Shown: positions 51,515 through 59,306 of the stretch, in pieces
How the letters are laid out: every line of letters begins with the position of its first letter
Position numbering within the stretch: the first letter of the stretch is position 1
Assembly: GCA_965200035.1 (NCBI GenBank)
Contig: OZ241334.1
Location: forward strand, 3,286,001-3,350,000
Reading direction: 5' to 3'
DNA length: 64,000 nt
Source of the DNA: UBA1952 sp965200035
GTDB taxonomy: Bacteria > Bacteroidota > Bacteroidia > Chitinophagales > Chitinophagaceae
The notes under the pieces: model-generated
Seen by the model: only the letters and a program-made list of their open reading frames with translations
Told to the model about the DNA's origin: nothing
Database searches by the model: none
Program-made: the position numbers and the translations under genes

Positions 51515-51991
51515 ATGAAAAGCCTGCTTACCCTACTTACCGCAGCTTTGCTGCTGTCCTCATGTTCTACCTATACAGATCAGTGCCAGAATGAAGGAAT
51601 CACCTTCCGGCTAACCGGCTTTTCCCGCAGTGAGCTGGATACCGTCGTTATCAGGCAGTTTTTCCGGAACTCGGCGATTGAAGCCAAAGATCCTGTGCTG
51701 ATCCCTACATCTGATAACTTTTATAATGGAGACACTGCTACTTTGTCAAGAGGCAGCATCATGGCAGACTCTTTTGATGTGCAAATCAGCATTCCTTCTC
51801 TGAACCGCAGCATTCATATTACCGATATCATCAGCGAGCCGCCCCATTCCGTGAGCTATAAGGTGCCAATCTTTGCAAGCGTGAAGCGGGATGAGTGCTA
51901 TAATAAGCTGCTGTCTTATAAAATTGATGGCCAACAAATAAATGATAATAGCAATGAATGGGGCAATAATACTATTGACATTCAAAAGTGA
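51515..51991 (+). CDS. Putative lipoprotein
   Basis: A 158-residue protein with a type II signal peptide (MKSLLTLLTAALLLSSC, lipobox LSSC). The mature part starts STYTDQCQNEGITFRL and is beta-rich, with three more cysteines that could form disulfides. No domain recognised. It has its own promoter and its stop lies 2 bases from the convergent EamA gene's stop. Confidence 0.7.
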   Translation: MKSLLTLLTAALLLSSCSTYTDQCQNEGITFRLTGFSRSELDTVVIRQFFRNSAIEAKDPVLIPTSDNFYNGDTATLSRGSIMADSFDVQISIPSLNRSIHITDIISEPPHSVSYKVPIFASVKRDECYNKLLSYKIDGQQINDNSNEWGNNTIDIQK

Positions 51992-51993
51992 CG

Positions 51994-52935
51994 CTATTCG
52001 ATTCCGCCTTTTTCTTCGATAAAACCGGGCGATAATGCCGGCCTCAGCAAGCGGATCATCTGTAAGGCTACCGAAAGGAGAATGAGCCCGACACCGGCGT
52101 AAAAACCCCAGCTGAGCTGCTTGTTTTCATTGTAGAAAATGAACGCGAGGATAATGCCATACACCGGCTCCAGATTCACGGAAAGCGTGACGGTAAAAGA
52201 GCTGAGTTTTTTCAGCGCATTCAGCGCCAGCGATTGCGCCCATACCGTACAGCAAAGAGAGAGCAGCAAGAGCCAAAGCCAGTCCAGCCCGTGCGGTATG
52301 AGCGTCATAGCGCCACCTGCATTGCCGGGTGATGCCAGATAATGTTGCGCGCCGCCTGCAAACAGCACCCCAATCATTACGCTAACCAGCAGCCAGCCAG
52401 CGCTCATCTCATAAAACACCATGACCCGTGCGGGATATTTATGTGCCACGCGCTTATTGAGCACAGTGAAAACAGAGCTCAGAATAGCGGCAACCACACC
52501 AAATGCTATACCCTTAGCATAGAAATCCTGAAACTGATAAATGAGATACACACCTACCAGCGCCAGCAATCCCAGGAAAAGCTCGAAGAGATTGTATTTC
52601 CCTTTATTCACCAGCGGATCAAGCATGGATGTAAATACGCTGGCTGTGGACAGGCAAACCAGCGCGATAGAAGCGTTGGCAAATTTAATAGCGCCGTAAA
52701 AAGCTACCCAATGCAGTCCCATCAGGCAGCCTACGCTGATGAGCGTTATCATATCCCGTTTCGCAATGCGCGTCCACTCTTTGCGGTAAAAAAGGATCAT
52801 TGCCATGATGAGCGCTGTGAAGAGCGTACGATACCATACCAGCGCCGGGGCATCTACCGATATGGCCAGTCCGAGCACCCCGGTGAATCCCCAGAGAAGC
52901 ACGGCAATATGCATTTGTAACAGCGCTTTTTTCAT
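51994..52935 (-). CDS. EamA/DMT-family transporter
   Basis: The 313-residue protein (ATG 52935, MKKALLQMHIAVLLWGFTGVLG) has ten membrane helices in two EamA halves; each half starts with the typical WG/F.AV motif, and the second ends LEPVYGIILAFIFYNENKQLSWGFYAGVGLILLSV. RhaT/RarD-like transporters export metabolites or amino acids; the substrate is unknown. It is divergent from kdnA. Confidence 0.88.
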   Translation of the reverse strand: MKKALLQMHIAVLLWGFTGVLGLAISVDAPALVWYRTLFTALIMAMILFYRKEWTRIAKRDMITLISVGCLMGLHWVAFYGAIKFANASIALVCLSTASVFTSMLDPLVNKGKYNLFELFLGLLALVGVYLIYQFQDFYAKGIAFGVVAAILSSVFTVLNKRVAHKYPARVMVFYEMSAGWLLVSVMIGVLFAGGAQHYLASPGNAGGAMTLIPHGLDWLWLLLLSLCCTVWAQSLALNALKKLSSFTVTLSVNLEPVYGIILAFIFYNENKQLSWGFYAGVGLILLSVALQMIRLLRPALSPGFIEEKGGIE

Positions 52936-53059
52936 GTGGCGCAAAGGTGGGACTTTTAATTTGTGAATGATAATTGGTGGGATTTGCGATTTATTGAACA
53001 GGTTTTAATTCCCCTTCTCCTGAAGCAGCACCGCGCGCTTTCCAGATTACATTAAGACT

Positions 53060-53067
53060 TACTTTTG
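53060..53067 (+). promoter_or_regulatory. Promoter -7 box of kdnA
   Basis: TACTTTTG matches TAnnTTTG perfectly, 41 bases before the kdnA ATG. It would drive kdnA and the genes after it. Confidence 0.65.
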
Positions 53068-53108
53068 CGGGGCAAAATCATCAATCCACCAATCACAAAT
53101 CATAAAAT

Positions 53109-54317
53109 ATGCCCGGAACAGAATTATTTGGCGCCGAAGAGAAAAAAGAAGTGATGGATGTACTGGAAACAGGCGTCCTTTTCAGATACGGACATGATGC
53201 CCAGCGGAATGGCCACTGGAAAGCGCGTGAATTTGAAGAAGAGGTGAAGAAGATCACCGGCGCTAAATATGTCCATGCCATGAGCAGTGGTTCTACAGCC
53301 GTTATCACTGCGCTTGCTGCAGCGGGCATTGGTGCAGGCGATGAGGTGATTGTACCGCCATTTACGTTCATGGCTACGGTTGAGGCTGTATTGTTTATCG
53401 GTGCGCTGCCTGTATTTGCTGAGATTGATGAAACGCTGTGCCTGAGCGCTGAAGGCATCCGCAAAGCCATTACCCCGAAAACGAAAGGGGTATGCTTGGT
53501 ACATATGTGCGGCGGCATGGCCGATATGGATGCGATTATGGATGTCATCAATGAGCACAACCTCATTCTTGTGGATGATGCAGGGCAGGCATTCGGCGCT
53601 TCTTATAAAGGAAAATCCATTGGCCTCTTTGGTAAGACCGGTGCTTACTCGTTTGACTTTTTCAAGATCGCGACAGCCGGCGAAGGAGGTATATTAGTAA
53701 CGGATGACGAAGCCGCTTACAAGCTGGCAGATGCTTATTCGGATCATGGCCATAACCACGAAGGCAATAACCGTGGCATGGAGCAGCATCCGGTGCTGGG
53801 CTTCAATTATCGCATTGGTGAGATCAATGCGGCCATTGGTGCCGTACAGACCCGCCGCGTACCGCAGGTACGCGAGGCTAACCGCAAGCACAAGAAAATG
53901 CTGACGCATATCCTTGCTCAGACAGAAGGAATTTCATTTGCAAAGCTGGCTGATCCTGATGGTGACTCTGCCACCTTCCTCAATATGCTCCTGCCCGATA
54001 CGGACGCTGCAAAGCGCACGGTTGCTACATTCAATGACGCTGGTGTTACTGGTTTCAACTACTGGTTTACCAATATGTACCATTTCATTAATCAGTGGGA
54101 TCATGTGAAGGAGATGCGCACTGCATCTAAATTACCGATTGAATTGCTCGGCGCGCCTCAGGATTATGCAAATCTTGATCTGCCGAAATCACAGGAAGTG
54201 ATTGGCCGGCTGATCTCTTTTGGCATCCGCTGCACGTGGACGGAAGAAGAAGTGAAGGCGCTGGCAGAAAAGATTGCAGCCTGTGTGAAGACTGCGCTGG
54301 CTACGGAGAAAGCCTGA
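53109..54317 (+). CDS. kdnA: 8-amino-3,8-dideoxy-manno-octulosonate transaminase (KdnA-type DegT aminotransferase)
   Basis: KdnA adds the amino group to 8-oxo-Kdo, giving Kdo8N, which replaces Kdo in the lipid A core and raises resistance to cationic peptides in Shewanella. The 402-residue DegT/DnrJ fold has the PLP Lys186 in YSFDFFKIATAGEGG and Asp157 in LVDDAGQAFGASYKG. The N-terminus MPGTELFGAEEKKEVMDVLE and the SDHGHNHEGNNRGMEQHPV.GFNYRI stretch agree with the Shewanella enzyme as I remember it, and kdnB follows 600 bases later in the same direction. Other sugar aminotransferases share the fold, but the neighbourhood makes KdnA the best call. Confidence 0.9.
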   Translation: MPGTELFGAEEKKEVMDVLETGVLFRYGHDAQRNGHWKAREFEEEVKKITGAKYVHAMSSGSTAVITALAAAGIGAGDEVIVPPFTFMATVEAVLFIGALPVFAEIDETLCLSAEGIRKAITPKTKGVCLVHMCGGMADMDAIMDVINEHNLILVDDAGQAFGASYKGKSIGLFGKTGAYSFDFFKIATAGEGGILVTDDEAAYKLADAYSDHGHNHEGNNRGMEQHPVLGFNYRIGEINAAIGAVQTRRVPQVREANRKHKKMLTHILAQTEGISFAKLADPDGDSATFLNMLLPDTDAAKRTVATFNDAGVTGFNYWFTNMYHFINQWDHVKEMRTASKLPIELLGAPQDYANLDLPKSQEVIGRLISFGIRCTWTEEEVKALAEKIAACVKTALATEKA

Positions 54318-54353
54318 TTTTTAAGTAAATTGCAGATAGAAAAAATTACGGTT

Positions 54354-54542
54354 ATGAGTATTGATGAAATGAAATGGAAGATTACTTCTTCTTTGGATGA
54401 TCTTTCACAAAAAACATTGGAAGACTTTTTAAAGGTTATCAGCGAGCAAAAAGATAAACCTTCTTTTCGTTATGATATCAACAGTGAGATTGATCATATA
54501 TTGCATGAAGATGCAGCATTATTAAAACGTCTTGCTGAATGA
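54354..54542 (+). CDS. Antitoxin of a Doc-type toxin-antitoxin pair
   Basis: A 62-residue acidic protein (MSIDEMKWKITSSLDDLSQKTLEDFLKVISEQKD, then DHILHEDAALLKRLAE). The N-terminal half resembles the helical start of prevent-host-death-like antitoxins, and the C-terminal half looks like a disordered neutralising tail. The start ATG 54354 is preferred to 54330. Its stop overlaps the toxin start in ATGA (54539-54542), the usual coupling of such pairs. It stands inside the kdnA-kdnB operon. Confidence 0.65.
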   Translation: MSIDEMKWKITSSLDDLSQKTLEDFLKVISEQKDKPSFRYDINSEIDHILHEDAALLKRLAE

Positions 54543-54915
54543 TTTTGTTGAATGATGTATTGGCACAGCATAAACTTGTAACAAGTCAATCTGGCGATGC
54601 GGATGGAGTGCGAGATATAAATGTTCTTGAGTCCGCTGTTACAAGACCTTTTCAGACATTTGGTGGTGAGGATTTATATCCATCTCTCTTTGAGAAAGCT
54701 CAGCATTATTGGAAAGCATTGTCGTAAATCATCCTTTTATGGATGGCAATAAGCGTACCGGATATACAACAACCCGTTCATTCCTCAGAATTAATGGATT
54801 TGATATAGTTGCTGACATGCAGTCCCGTTACGACTTCGTCATTGATGTTGCTTCCGGCGAAATGCGCTATGATGAAATCCTCGTCTGGCTCAAAAACAAC
54901 ATACAGAAAATATAA
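54539..54915 (+). pseudogene. doc: Doc/Fic-family toxin gene with a frameshift
   Basis: Doc toxins phosphorylate elongation factor EF-Tu. The first frame (54539-54727) reads HKLVTSQSGDADGVRDINVLESAVTRPFQTFGG...LFEKAQ and then stops; the family continuation ALLESIVVNHPFMDGNKRTGYTTTRSFLRINGF is in another frame (to 54915). Adding one base near 54703 (after GAGAAAGCTCAG) restores a normal protein of about 125 residues, so a single base is missing. The Fic motif HPFMDGNKRTG is intact. It is a broken toxin unless frameshifting occurs or the base is a sequencing error. Confidence 0.82.
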
Positions 54916-54918
54916 AAG

Positions 54919-55998
54919 GTGCACAAGAATTTTAAGAACATAGAAAAAGTAGTTTTCGGGCGTGGCTCTTTCAATGAAATGGGCAGTATCCTGGAAACAA
55001 AACGCGATGAGAACAATCAGTTTTTCGTCTTCATTGTTGATCAGTATTTTAAAGGAAAAGACCTGCCTACGCGCCTTCCGGCAAAGCCCGAAGATGTGGT
55101 GCTGTTCATAGATCCCGACCCGCATGAGCCTACTACCGAGCAAATTGATGAGCTGCGCGATTCCATCCTGAATGATAAAGGCGTGCCCGCAGGAATAATC
55201 GGTATCGGTGGAGGTACGATCATGGATATTGCCAAAGCGCTTTCGCTGATGTTTACCAATGAGGGCTCATCAGTGCAATATCAGGGATTGAATCTGATTA
55301 AAAAGCCGGGCATCTATCATCTGGGAGTTCCTACCATTTCCGGCACCGGCGCAGAAGTTTCTATGACGGCGGTACTGACCGGCCCGGTTAAGAAACTGGG
55401 ACTAAAATGCGACTGGACCGTATTTAACCAGGTCATTCTTGATCCGGAATTGATTGCTACGGTGCCGCGCGACAAATGGTTTTATACTGGTATGGATACA
55501 TACATCCATTGCGTGGAATCTGAAAACGGAATTCTCAACAATGCATTCAGCCTTGCCTATGCCGAGCAGGCCATGAAGCTGTGCCGTGAAGTCTATCTTG
55601 AAGCGCATTCCGGCCAGACGCCTGAGAATGATGACAAGCTGATGGTAGCTTCACTGATGGGCGGCCTCAGTCTTACCTATTCAGAAGTAGGTGTTTGCCA
55701 TGCGCTGAGCTACGGGCTTTCCAAAATACTCGGAGAGAAGCATTGCTATGCTAATTGCCTGGCGTTCCAGCATTTGCAGGATTATTATCCGGAAGGGCAC
55801 GCGGAATTTATGCAGATGATTCGTCACCACGATATAAAATTGCCGAAAGGACTGGCTGCTGGCTGGAGTGACGATACGATCACTGCGATGGCCGAAGTAG
55901 CTTATAATCTGCCGCATATGTGGAACCATGCAGTAGGTACGGACTGGAAGGATAAAGTGACGCTGGATGATATTAAGAATCTGTATCGTAGAATGTAA
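54919..55998 (+). CDS. kdnB: 3-deoxy-manno-octulosonate 8-oxidase (KdnB)
   Basis: KdnB oxidises C8 of Kdo so that KdnA can add nitrogen. The 359-residue iron-type alcohol dehydrogenase has the NAD motif GIGGGTIMDIAKALS and metal ligands in TGMDTYIHCVES (Asp, His) and in GVCHALSYGLSKILGEKH (two His spaced by 14). The N-terminus HKNFKNIEKVVFGRGSF and SMTAVLTGPVKKLGLKCDWTVF agree with Shewanella KdnB as I recall it. The start is GTG at 54919, 3 bases after the toxin stop. Start codon use and spacing suggest translation coupled to the inserted toxin gene. Confidence 0.92.
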   Translation: MHKNFKNIEKVVFGRGSFNEMGSILETKRDENNQFFVFIVDQYFKGKDLPTRLPAKPEDVVLFIDPDPHEPTTEQIDELRDSILNDKGVPAGIIGIGGGTIMDIAKALSLMFTNEGSSVQYQGLNLIKKPGIYHLGVPTISGTGAEVSMTAVLTGPVKKLGLKCDWTVFNQVILDPELIATVPRDKWFYTGMDTYIHCVESENGILNNAFSLAYAEQAMKLCREVYLEAHSGQTPENDDKLMVASLMGGLSLTYSEVGVCHALSYGLSKILGEKHCYANCLAFQHLQDYYPEGHAEFMQMIRHHDIKLPKGLAAGWSDDTITAMAEVAYNLPHMWNHAVGTDWKDKVTLDDIKNLYRRM

Positions 55999-56005
55999 CC
56001 GTGTC

Positions 56006-56542
56006 CGGCTTTAGCCGACGTCCGATATCCCTAACCCAAGCCTTCAGGCTTGGGAATAAATGAAGTGTACAAAATGTCTTTCACCAAAATATGGGTGCAT
56101 GCAGTATGGTCAAAAAAAACAGAAATCCTGTACTGGTACCACCAAAACTTAAATTGATGTGTAATCACATCATGGAAAATGCGGGAGAAAAGAGGATTTA
56201 TATTGACCGGATCAATGGATTTGATGAACACATTCATGTGCTAATGCTGTTAAAAGATGACCTGAGCATTTCAAAAAAAATTCAGTTATTAAAAGGCGAA
56301 AGCTCACATTGGGCTAATAAGGCAGGGCTAATATCTGAAGTCTTTGAATGGGCAGATAAATATTATGCGGCATCTGTGAGCGGAAGAAAAGTTCCAGCGG
56401 TGCGGCAATACATTGAAAGGCAGCAAGAGCATCATCGATATCAATCATTTCAGGAAGAGTTCGATCATTTTCTAAAAGGTGCTGGCTATCTTGCCCAAGG
56501 CTGAAGCCTTGGGTTAAGGATATCTGGCTTCGGCTAAAGCCG
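56006..56542. mobile_element. IS200-like element with 49-bp inverted palindromic ends
   Basis: The transposase gene is flanked by inverted 49-base ends, 56006-56054 and 56494-56542, which differ at only a few positions. Each end contains two small hairpins: CGGCT-TT-AGCCG with CCCAAGCCT-TC-AGGCTTGGG on the left, and CCCAAGGCT-GA-AGCCTTGGG with CGGCT-AA-AGCCG on the right. The outer hairpin of the right end overlaps the transposase stop. This is the structure of REP-associated tyrosine transposase elements. It sits between kdnB and kdsA, and no target duplication was evident, as expected for this class. Confidence 0.8.
56074..56504 (+). pseudogene. IS200/REP-associated tyrosine transposase with a frameshift in an A run
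   Basis: Y1 transposases of the IS200 class cut single-stranded DNA with one tyrosine. The family start MSFTKIWVHAVWSKK is encoded from ATG 56074, but the rest (NRNPVL...NGFDEHIHVLMLL...LLKGESSHWANK...VSGRKVPAVRQYIERQQEHHRYQSFQEEFDHFL) is in another frame. The switch is at the run of eight A (56112-56119); one more A would join them. The HUH motif reads EHIHVLM, and the catalytic Tyr is likely Tyr in VRQYIERQQEHH. It may be inactive, or made by slippage on the A run. The continuous downstream frame alone (from 56091) lacks the first beta strand. Confidence 0.85.
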
Positions 56543-56565
56543 ATTAAAAACAACTAACAAATATT

Positions 56566-57399
56566 ATGTCTCAAAAGAAAATACAAGTAGGCAACATTAC
56601 CACCGGCGCGGATGAGCTGTTCCTGATATCCGGCCCCTGCGTGATCGAGGATGAATCCATTATGATGAAAACAGCAGAAATGCTGAAGGAAGTAGGCGAG
56701 CGCCTCAATCTGCCGATCATCTACAAATCATCTTTCCAGAAAGACAACCGCAGCAGCCTGAAATATTACGATGGCCCGGGACTGGACAAAGGCATCAAGA
56801 TACTGGCGAAGATCAAGGAGCAATTCGGCTTTCCGGTGCTGACCGATATCCATTACCCCGATCAGGCAGCGCCTGCGGCGGAAGTCTGTGATGTGCTTCA
56901 GATACCGGCTTACTTATGTATGCAGAGTGGTCTTTTGACGGCTGCTGCTAAAACCGGCAAAGTTGTGAATGTGAAGCACGGACAATTCTTGGCGCCGGAA
57001 AATATGAAGCACCCGGTAGGTAAGCTCGTAGATGCAGGCAATGACCAGATCATCCTTACAGAGCGTGGCTATACCATGGGATATAACGATCTGGTAGTAG
57101 ATCCGCGCAGCTTTTACCATATGGGCCTGCTGGGTTATCCTGTGGTATTCGACGTCACTCACTCGATCCGTAAATATGGCATTCCGAGCGCTGATGCAAA
57201 GGGTGGCGCACGTGAGTTTCTGCCGGTGCTGAGCCGCGCTGGCGTTGCCGCCGGTGTGGATGGCGTATTCGTGGAAACGCATCCTGAGCCGGAAAAAGCG
57301 CTCTGTGATGCGGCCAGCCAGCTTTGCGTCTATGATCTGGAAGAGTTTATGAAGCCGGTAATAGAAATGCATAACCTGGAAGTGAAATACAGAAAGTAA
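56566..57399 (+). CDS. kdsA: 3-deoxy-8-phosphooctulonate synthase
   Basis: KdsA condenses arabinose 5-phosphate with phosphoenolpyruvate to Kdo 8-phosphate. The 277-residue TIM barrel shows LISGPCVIED, YKSSFQKDNRSS, GFPVLTDIHYPDQA, KHGQFLAPENM, TERGYTMGYNDLVVD and VFVETHPEPEKALCDAASQL. Cys25 in SGPC marks the metal-dependent class (the metal-independent E. coli enzyme has Asn there). It follows the IS200-like element and precedes the transaldolase-CBS gene. A 10-bp hairpin (57425-57450) lies after it. Confidence 0.96.
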   Translation: MSQKKIQVGNITTGADELFLISGPCVIEDESIMMKTAEMLKEVGERLNLPIIYKSSFQKDNRSSLKYYDGPGLDKGIKILAKIKEQFGFPVLTDIHYPDQAAPAAEVCDVLQIPAYLCMQSGLLTAAAKTGKVVNVKHGQFLAPENMKHPVGKLVDAGNDQIILTERGYTMGYNDLVVDPRSFYHMGLLGYPVVFDVTHSIRKYGIPSADAKGGAREFLPVLSRAGVAAGVDGVFVETHPEPEKALCDAASQLCVYDLEEFMKPVIEMHNLEVKYRK

Positions 57400-57424
57400 T
57401 TTATCCTTCAAAAAAGGAACAGGC

Positions 57425-57450
57425 AAGCCGCACGAATTCCCGTGCGGCTT
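57425..57450 (+). terminator. Hairpin after kdsA
   Basis: A perfect 10-bp stem AAGCCGCACG/CGTGCGGCTT, loop 6. It is followed by only a short T-poor tail, so termination may be partial. A new promoter follows at 57464. Confidence 0.65.
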
Positions 57451-57463
57451 TGCTATTAAATAC

Positions 57464-57471
57464 TATTTTTG
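57464..57471 (+). promoter_or_regulatory. Promoter -7 box of the transaldolase-CBS gene
   Basis: TATTTTTG matches TAnnTTTG and ends 17 bases before the ATG (57489). It makes transaldolase-CBS, kdsC-like and kdsB a separate unit. Confidence 0.6.
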
Positions 57472-57488
57472 CGGCCTAATCAACTGTC

Positions 57489-58502
57489 ATGGAACTTTAT
57501 CTCGATAGCGCCAACCTTAAAGAAATCGAAGAAGGCTTTAAGCTCGGTTTTCTCAACGGCCTTACCACTACGCCTACCTTTATGCAGCGGGAAGGCATTA
57601 CCGATATAGACGGCACTATTGTAAAGCTGTCAAAGATGGTTCCGGTGCTTCAGATCGAAGCGCTCGGCAACAGTGCGGAAGAAGTAGTGAAAGAAGCCAA
57701 GCGCCAGCTCGATCTCGGCCTCGATCCGAAGAAAACCGTATTTAAAATTCCGGTATCGCTGGAAGGCGTCCGTGCCTGCTATCTGCTGCGCAAAGAAGGA
57801 TTGCTGGTAAATGTACACCTGGTTTACACCCTTCAGCAGGCTTATATGGCCATGCATGCCGGCGCCAGCTATGTATGTCCGCTCGTAGGCCGCCTGCAGG
57901 ATCAGGGTCACGATGCGCTTTCATTGGTAGCACAATGCGTAGATGCGGTGCATCATTATGGCTACGATTCCAAAATCATGTTCTCCTCTGTACGCAATGC
58001 AGAGCATGTGCGCAATGCCATCAATATTGGTGTGCACACCATCACCGTACCGCTGAAAATCCTGAAGACCCTTACCGACAATAACTTTACCACGCTCGGC
58101 ACCGATCAGTTCCTGCAGGATACACGCCTGATGACCACAACGGTAAAACAGGCGGTCAATGGTGTAAATCCGGTTGTAAGCAGTGATACAGATATGAAGC
58201 GTGCGATCATCAAAATGACTGAGTACGGCTTTGGCGCGATCACTATTACCAATGCAGATGGCTCTGTAAAGGGTGTGTTTACGGATGGCGATATCCGCCG
58301 CCTGCTGGTGAGCGAAGGCGAGCATATTCTCGACAAGAAGATGAGCGATCTTGAATTTAAGGCTCCTATTTCCATTGAGAGCAGCGTCTTGCTGAATGAT
58401 GCAGCCGCTATTTTCAAAAAGACCAATGTAGATACTATTCTGGTTACTGAAGGCGGCAAGCCGGTAGGCATGCTGGATATTCAGGATCTGGAGGCGGAAT
58501 AA
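57489..58502 (+). CDS. Transaldolase-like barrel fused to a KdsD-type CBS pair
   Basis: Residues 1-~215 align with small transaldolases/fructose-6-phosphate aldolases: YLDSAN with Asp6, the Schiff-base Lys86 in VFKIPVS, NVHLVYT, GASYVCPLVGRLQDQGHD and SSVRNAEHV. Residues ~225-337 are two CBS domains with KGVFTDGDIRRLL and PVGMLDIQDL, wording typical of the arabinose-5-phosphate isomerase KdsD. Expected residues are changed: TTNPS to TTTPT, NVTLVF to NVHLVY (His110), SPFVGR to CPLVGR (Leu132), and Gln55 stands where transaldolases have Glu. Its place between kdsA and the kdsC-like gene suggests it makes or senses arabinose 5-phosphate for Kdo synthesis. That is inference; a plain transaldolase regulated by nucleotide is the alternative. 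Confidence 0.8.
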   Translation: MELYLDSANLKEIEEGFKLGFLNGLTTTPTFMQREGITDIDGTIVKLSKMVPVLQIEALGNSAEEVVKEAKRQLDLGLDPKKTVFKIPVSLEGVRACYLLRKEGLLVNVHLVYTLQQAYMAMHAGASYVCPLVGRLQDQGHDALSLVAQCVDAVHHYGYDSKIMFSSVRNAEHVRNAINIGVHTITVPLKILKTLTDNNFTTLGTDQFLQDTRLMTTTVKQAVNGVNPVVSSDTDMKRAIIKMTEYGFGAITITNADGSVKGVFTDGDIRRLLVSEGEHILDKKMSDLEFKAPISIESSVLLNDAAAIFKKTNVDTILVTEGGKPVGMLDIQDLEAE

Positions 58503-58518
58503 ACATTCCTGAACTTTA

Positions 58519-58592
58519 CCACTAAGGCACTCAGGTCACAGAGGCGCACTGGCATCCGGCTTAGTGTTTCTTGGTGCACTAAGTGCCTTAGC
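58519..58592. repeat. Inverted repeat of about 9-nt words before the kdsC-like gene
   Basis: Left arm CACTAAGGC ACTCAGGTC ACAGAGGCG (58522-58548) and right arm CTTAGTGTT TCTTGGTGC ACTAAGTGC (58561-58587) plus CTTAG; CTAAGGCACT pairs perfectly with AGTGCCTTAG. Followed by six T on the plus strand. It is like the heptamer-word elements but with a 9-nt register. Confidence 0.65.
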
Positions 58593-58610
58593 TTTTTTAA
58601 AAATGCGATC

Positions 58611-59306
58611 ATGGAGATAAACGACAGCTTTAAAGGGACATTCATTCTTTCTCCCGAAGCGATACGGCAAAAGCTGCAGGGCATTAAAGCATTTGTCTTT
58701 GACTGGGATGGCGTGTTCAACGGCGGGCAGAAAGATGAGCATGGCAGCAGTCCGTTTAATGAGATCGACTCCATGGGCACGAATATGCTGCGCTTCAATC
58801 ACTACCTCAGAAATGGCAGCAATGCAGTGGTGGCGATCATCACCGGTGAGCGCAATAAAGCTGCGCTGTCCCTCGCCAGGCGGGAGCATTTTAACTCTGT
58901 TTATTGCGGTATTAAATTCAAGGCAGATGCTCTGAAAGACCTTTGCAGCAAGCACCACATCCGGCCGGAAGAAGTAGCTTTTATGTTTGATGATGTGCTC
59001 GACTTCTCTGTTGCTGCTCTTTGTGGACTGCGGATTATGGTGAACCGTGACTGTAATCCATTGCTGATAAGACATGCGCTCGATCATCACCTGGTAGATT
59101 ATCTGACCGCATCCGATGGCAATCATTTTGCAGTTCGGGAAATGACGGAATTGCTCACCGGCATCAGCGGCATTTATACAGAAACGCTGAACGAACGATC
59201 TGCCTTTACTACAAAATATCAGGATTATCTGGCTGCGCGCAATACCGCAAACACACAGCTTTATACCGTAGAAAATACCAGCATCATCCCAATAGATTCT
59301 TTATGA
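58611..59306 (+). CDS. kdsC: KdsC-like HAD phosphatase
   Basis: KdsC removes phosphate from Kdo 8-phosphate. The 231-residue protein has HAD motif I FVFDWDGVFNGG (nucleophile Asp and second Asp, with Trp between), SMGTNMLRF, motif II in IITGERNKAA, and a motif IV FMFDDVLDFSV in place of the usual GDDLPD. An extension of about 40 residues follows the core, longer than E. coli KdsC (188). It overlaps kdsB by 4 bases (ATGA at 59303), so they are co-translated. The operon position makes the Kdo role likely; changes in motif IV leave some doubt about substrate. Confidence 0.85.
   Translation: MEINDSFKGTFILSPEAIRQKLQGIKAFVFDWDGVFNGGQKDEHGSSPFNEIDSMGTNMLRFNHYLRNGSNAVVAIITGERNKAALSLARREHFNSVYCGIKFKADALKDLCSKHHIRPEEVAFMFDDVLDFSVAALCGLRIMVNRDCNPLLIRHALDHHLVDYLTASDGNHFAVREMTELLTGISGIYTETLNERSAFTTKYQDYLAARNTANTQLYTVENTSIIPIDSL

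Noticed and set aside
53109..54317. Perosamine or other O-antigen aminotransferase
   Set aside because: The fold fits, but kdnB and the Kdo genes alongside, and the N-terminal wording, favour KdnA.
56091..56504. Transposase taken as an intact 137-residue protein from the ATG at 56091
   Set aside because: The first residues MGACSMVKK do not fit the family, whereas the other frame upstream encodes the expected N-terminus; a frameshift explains both.
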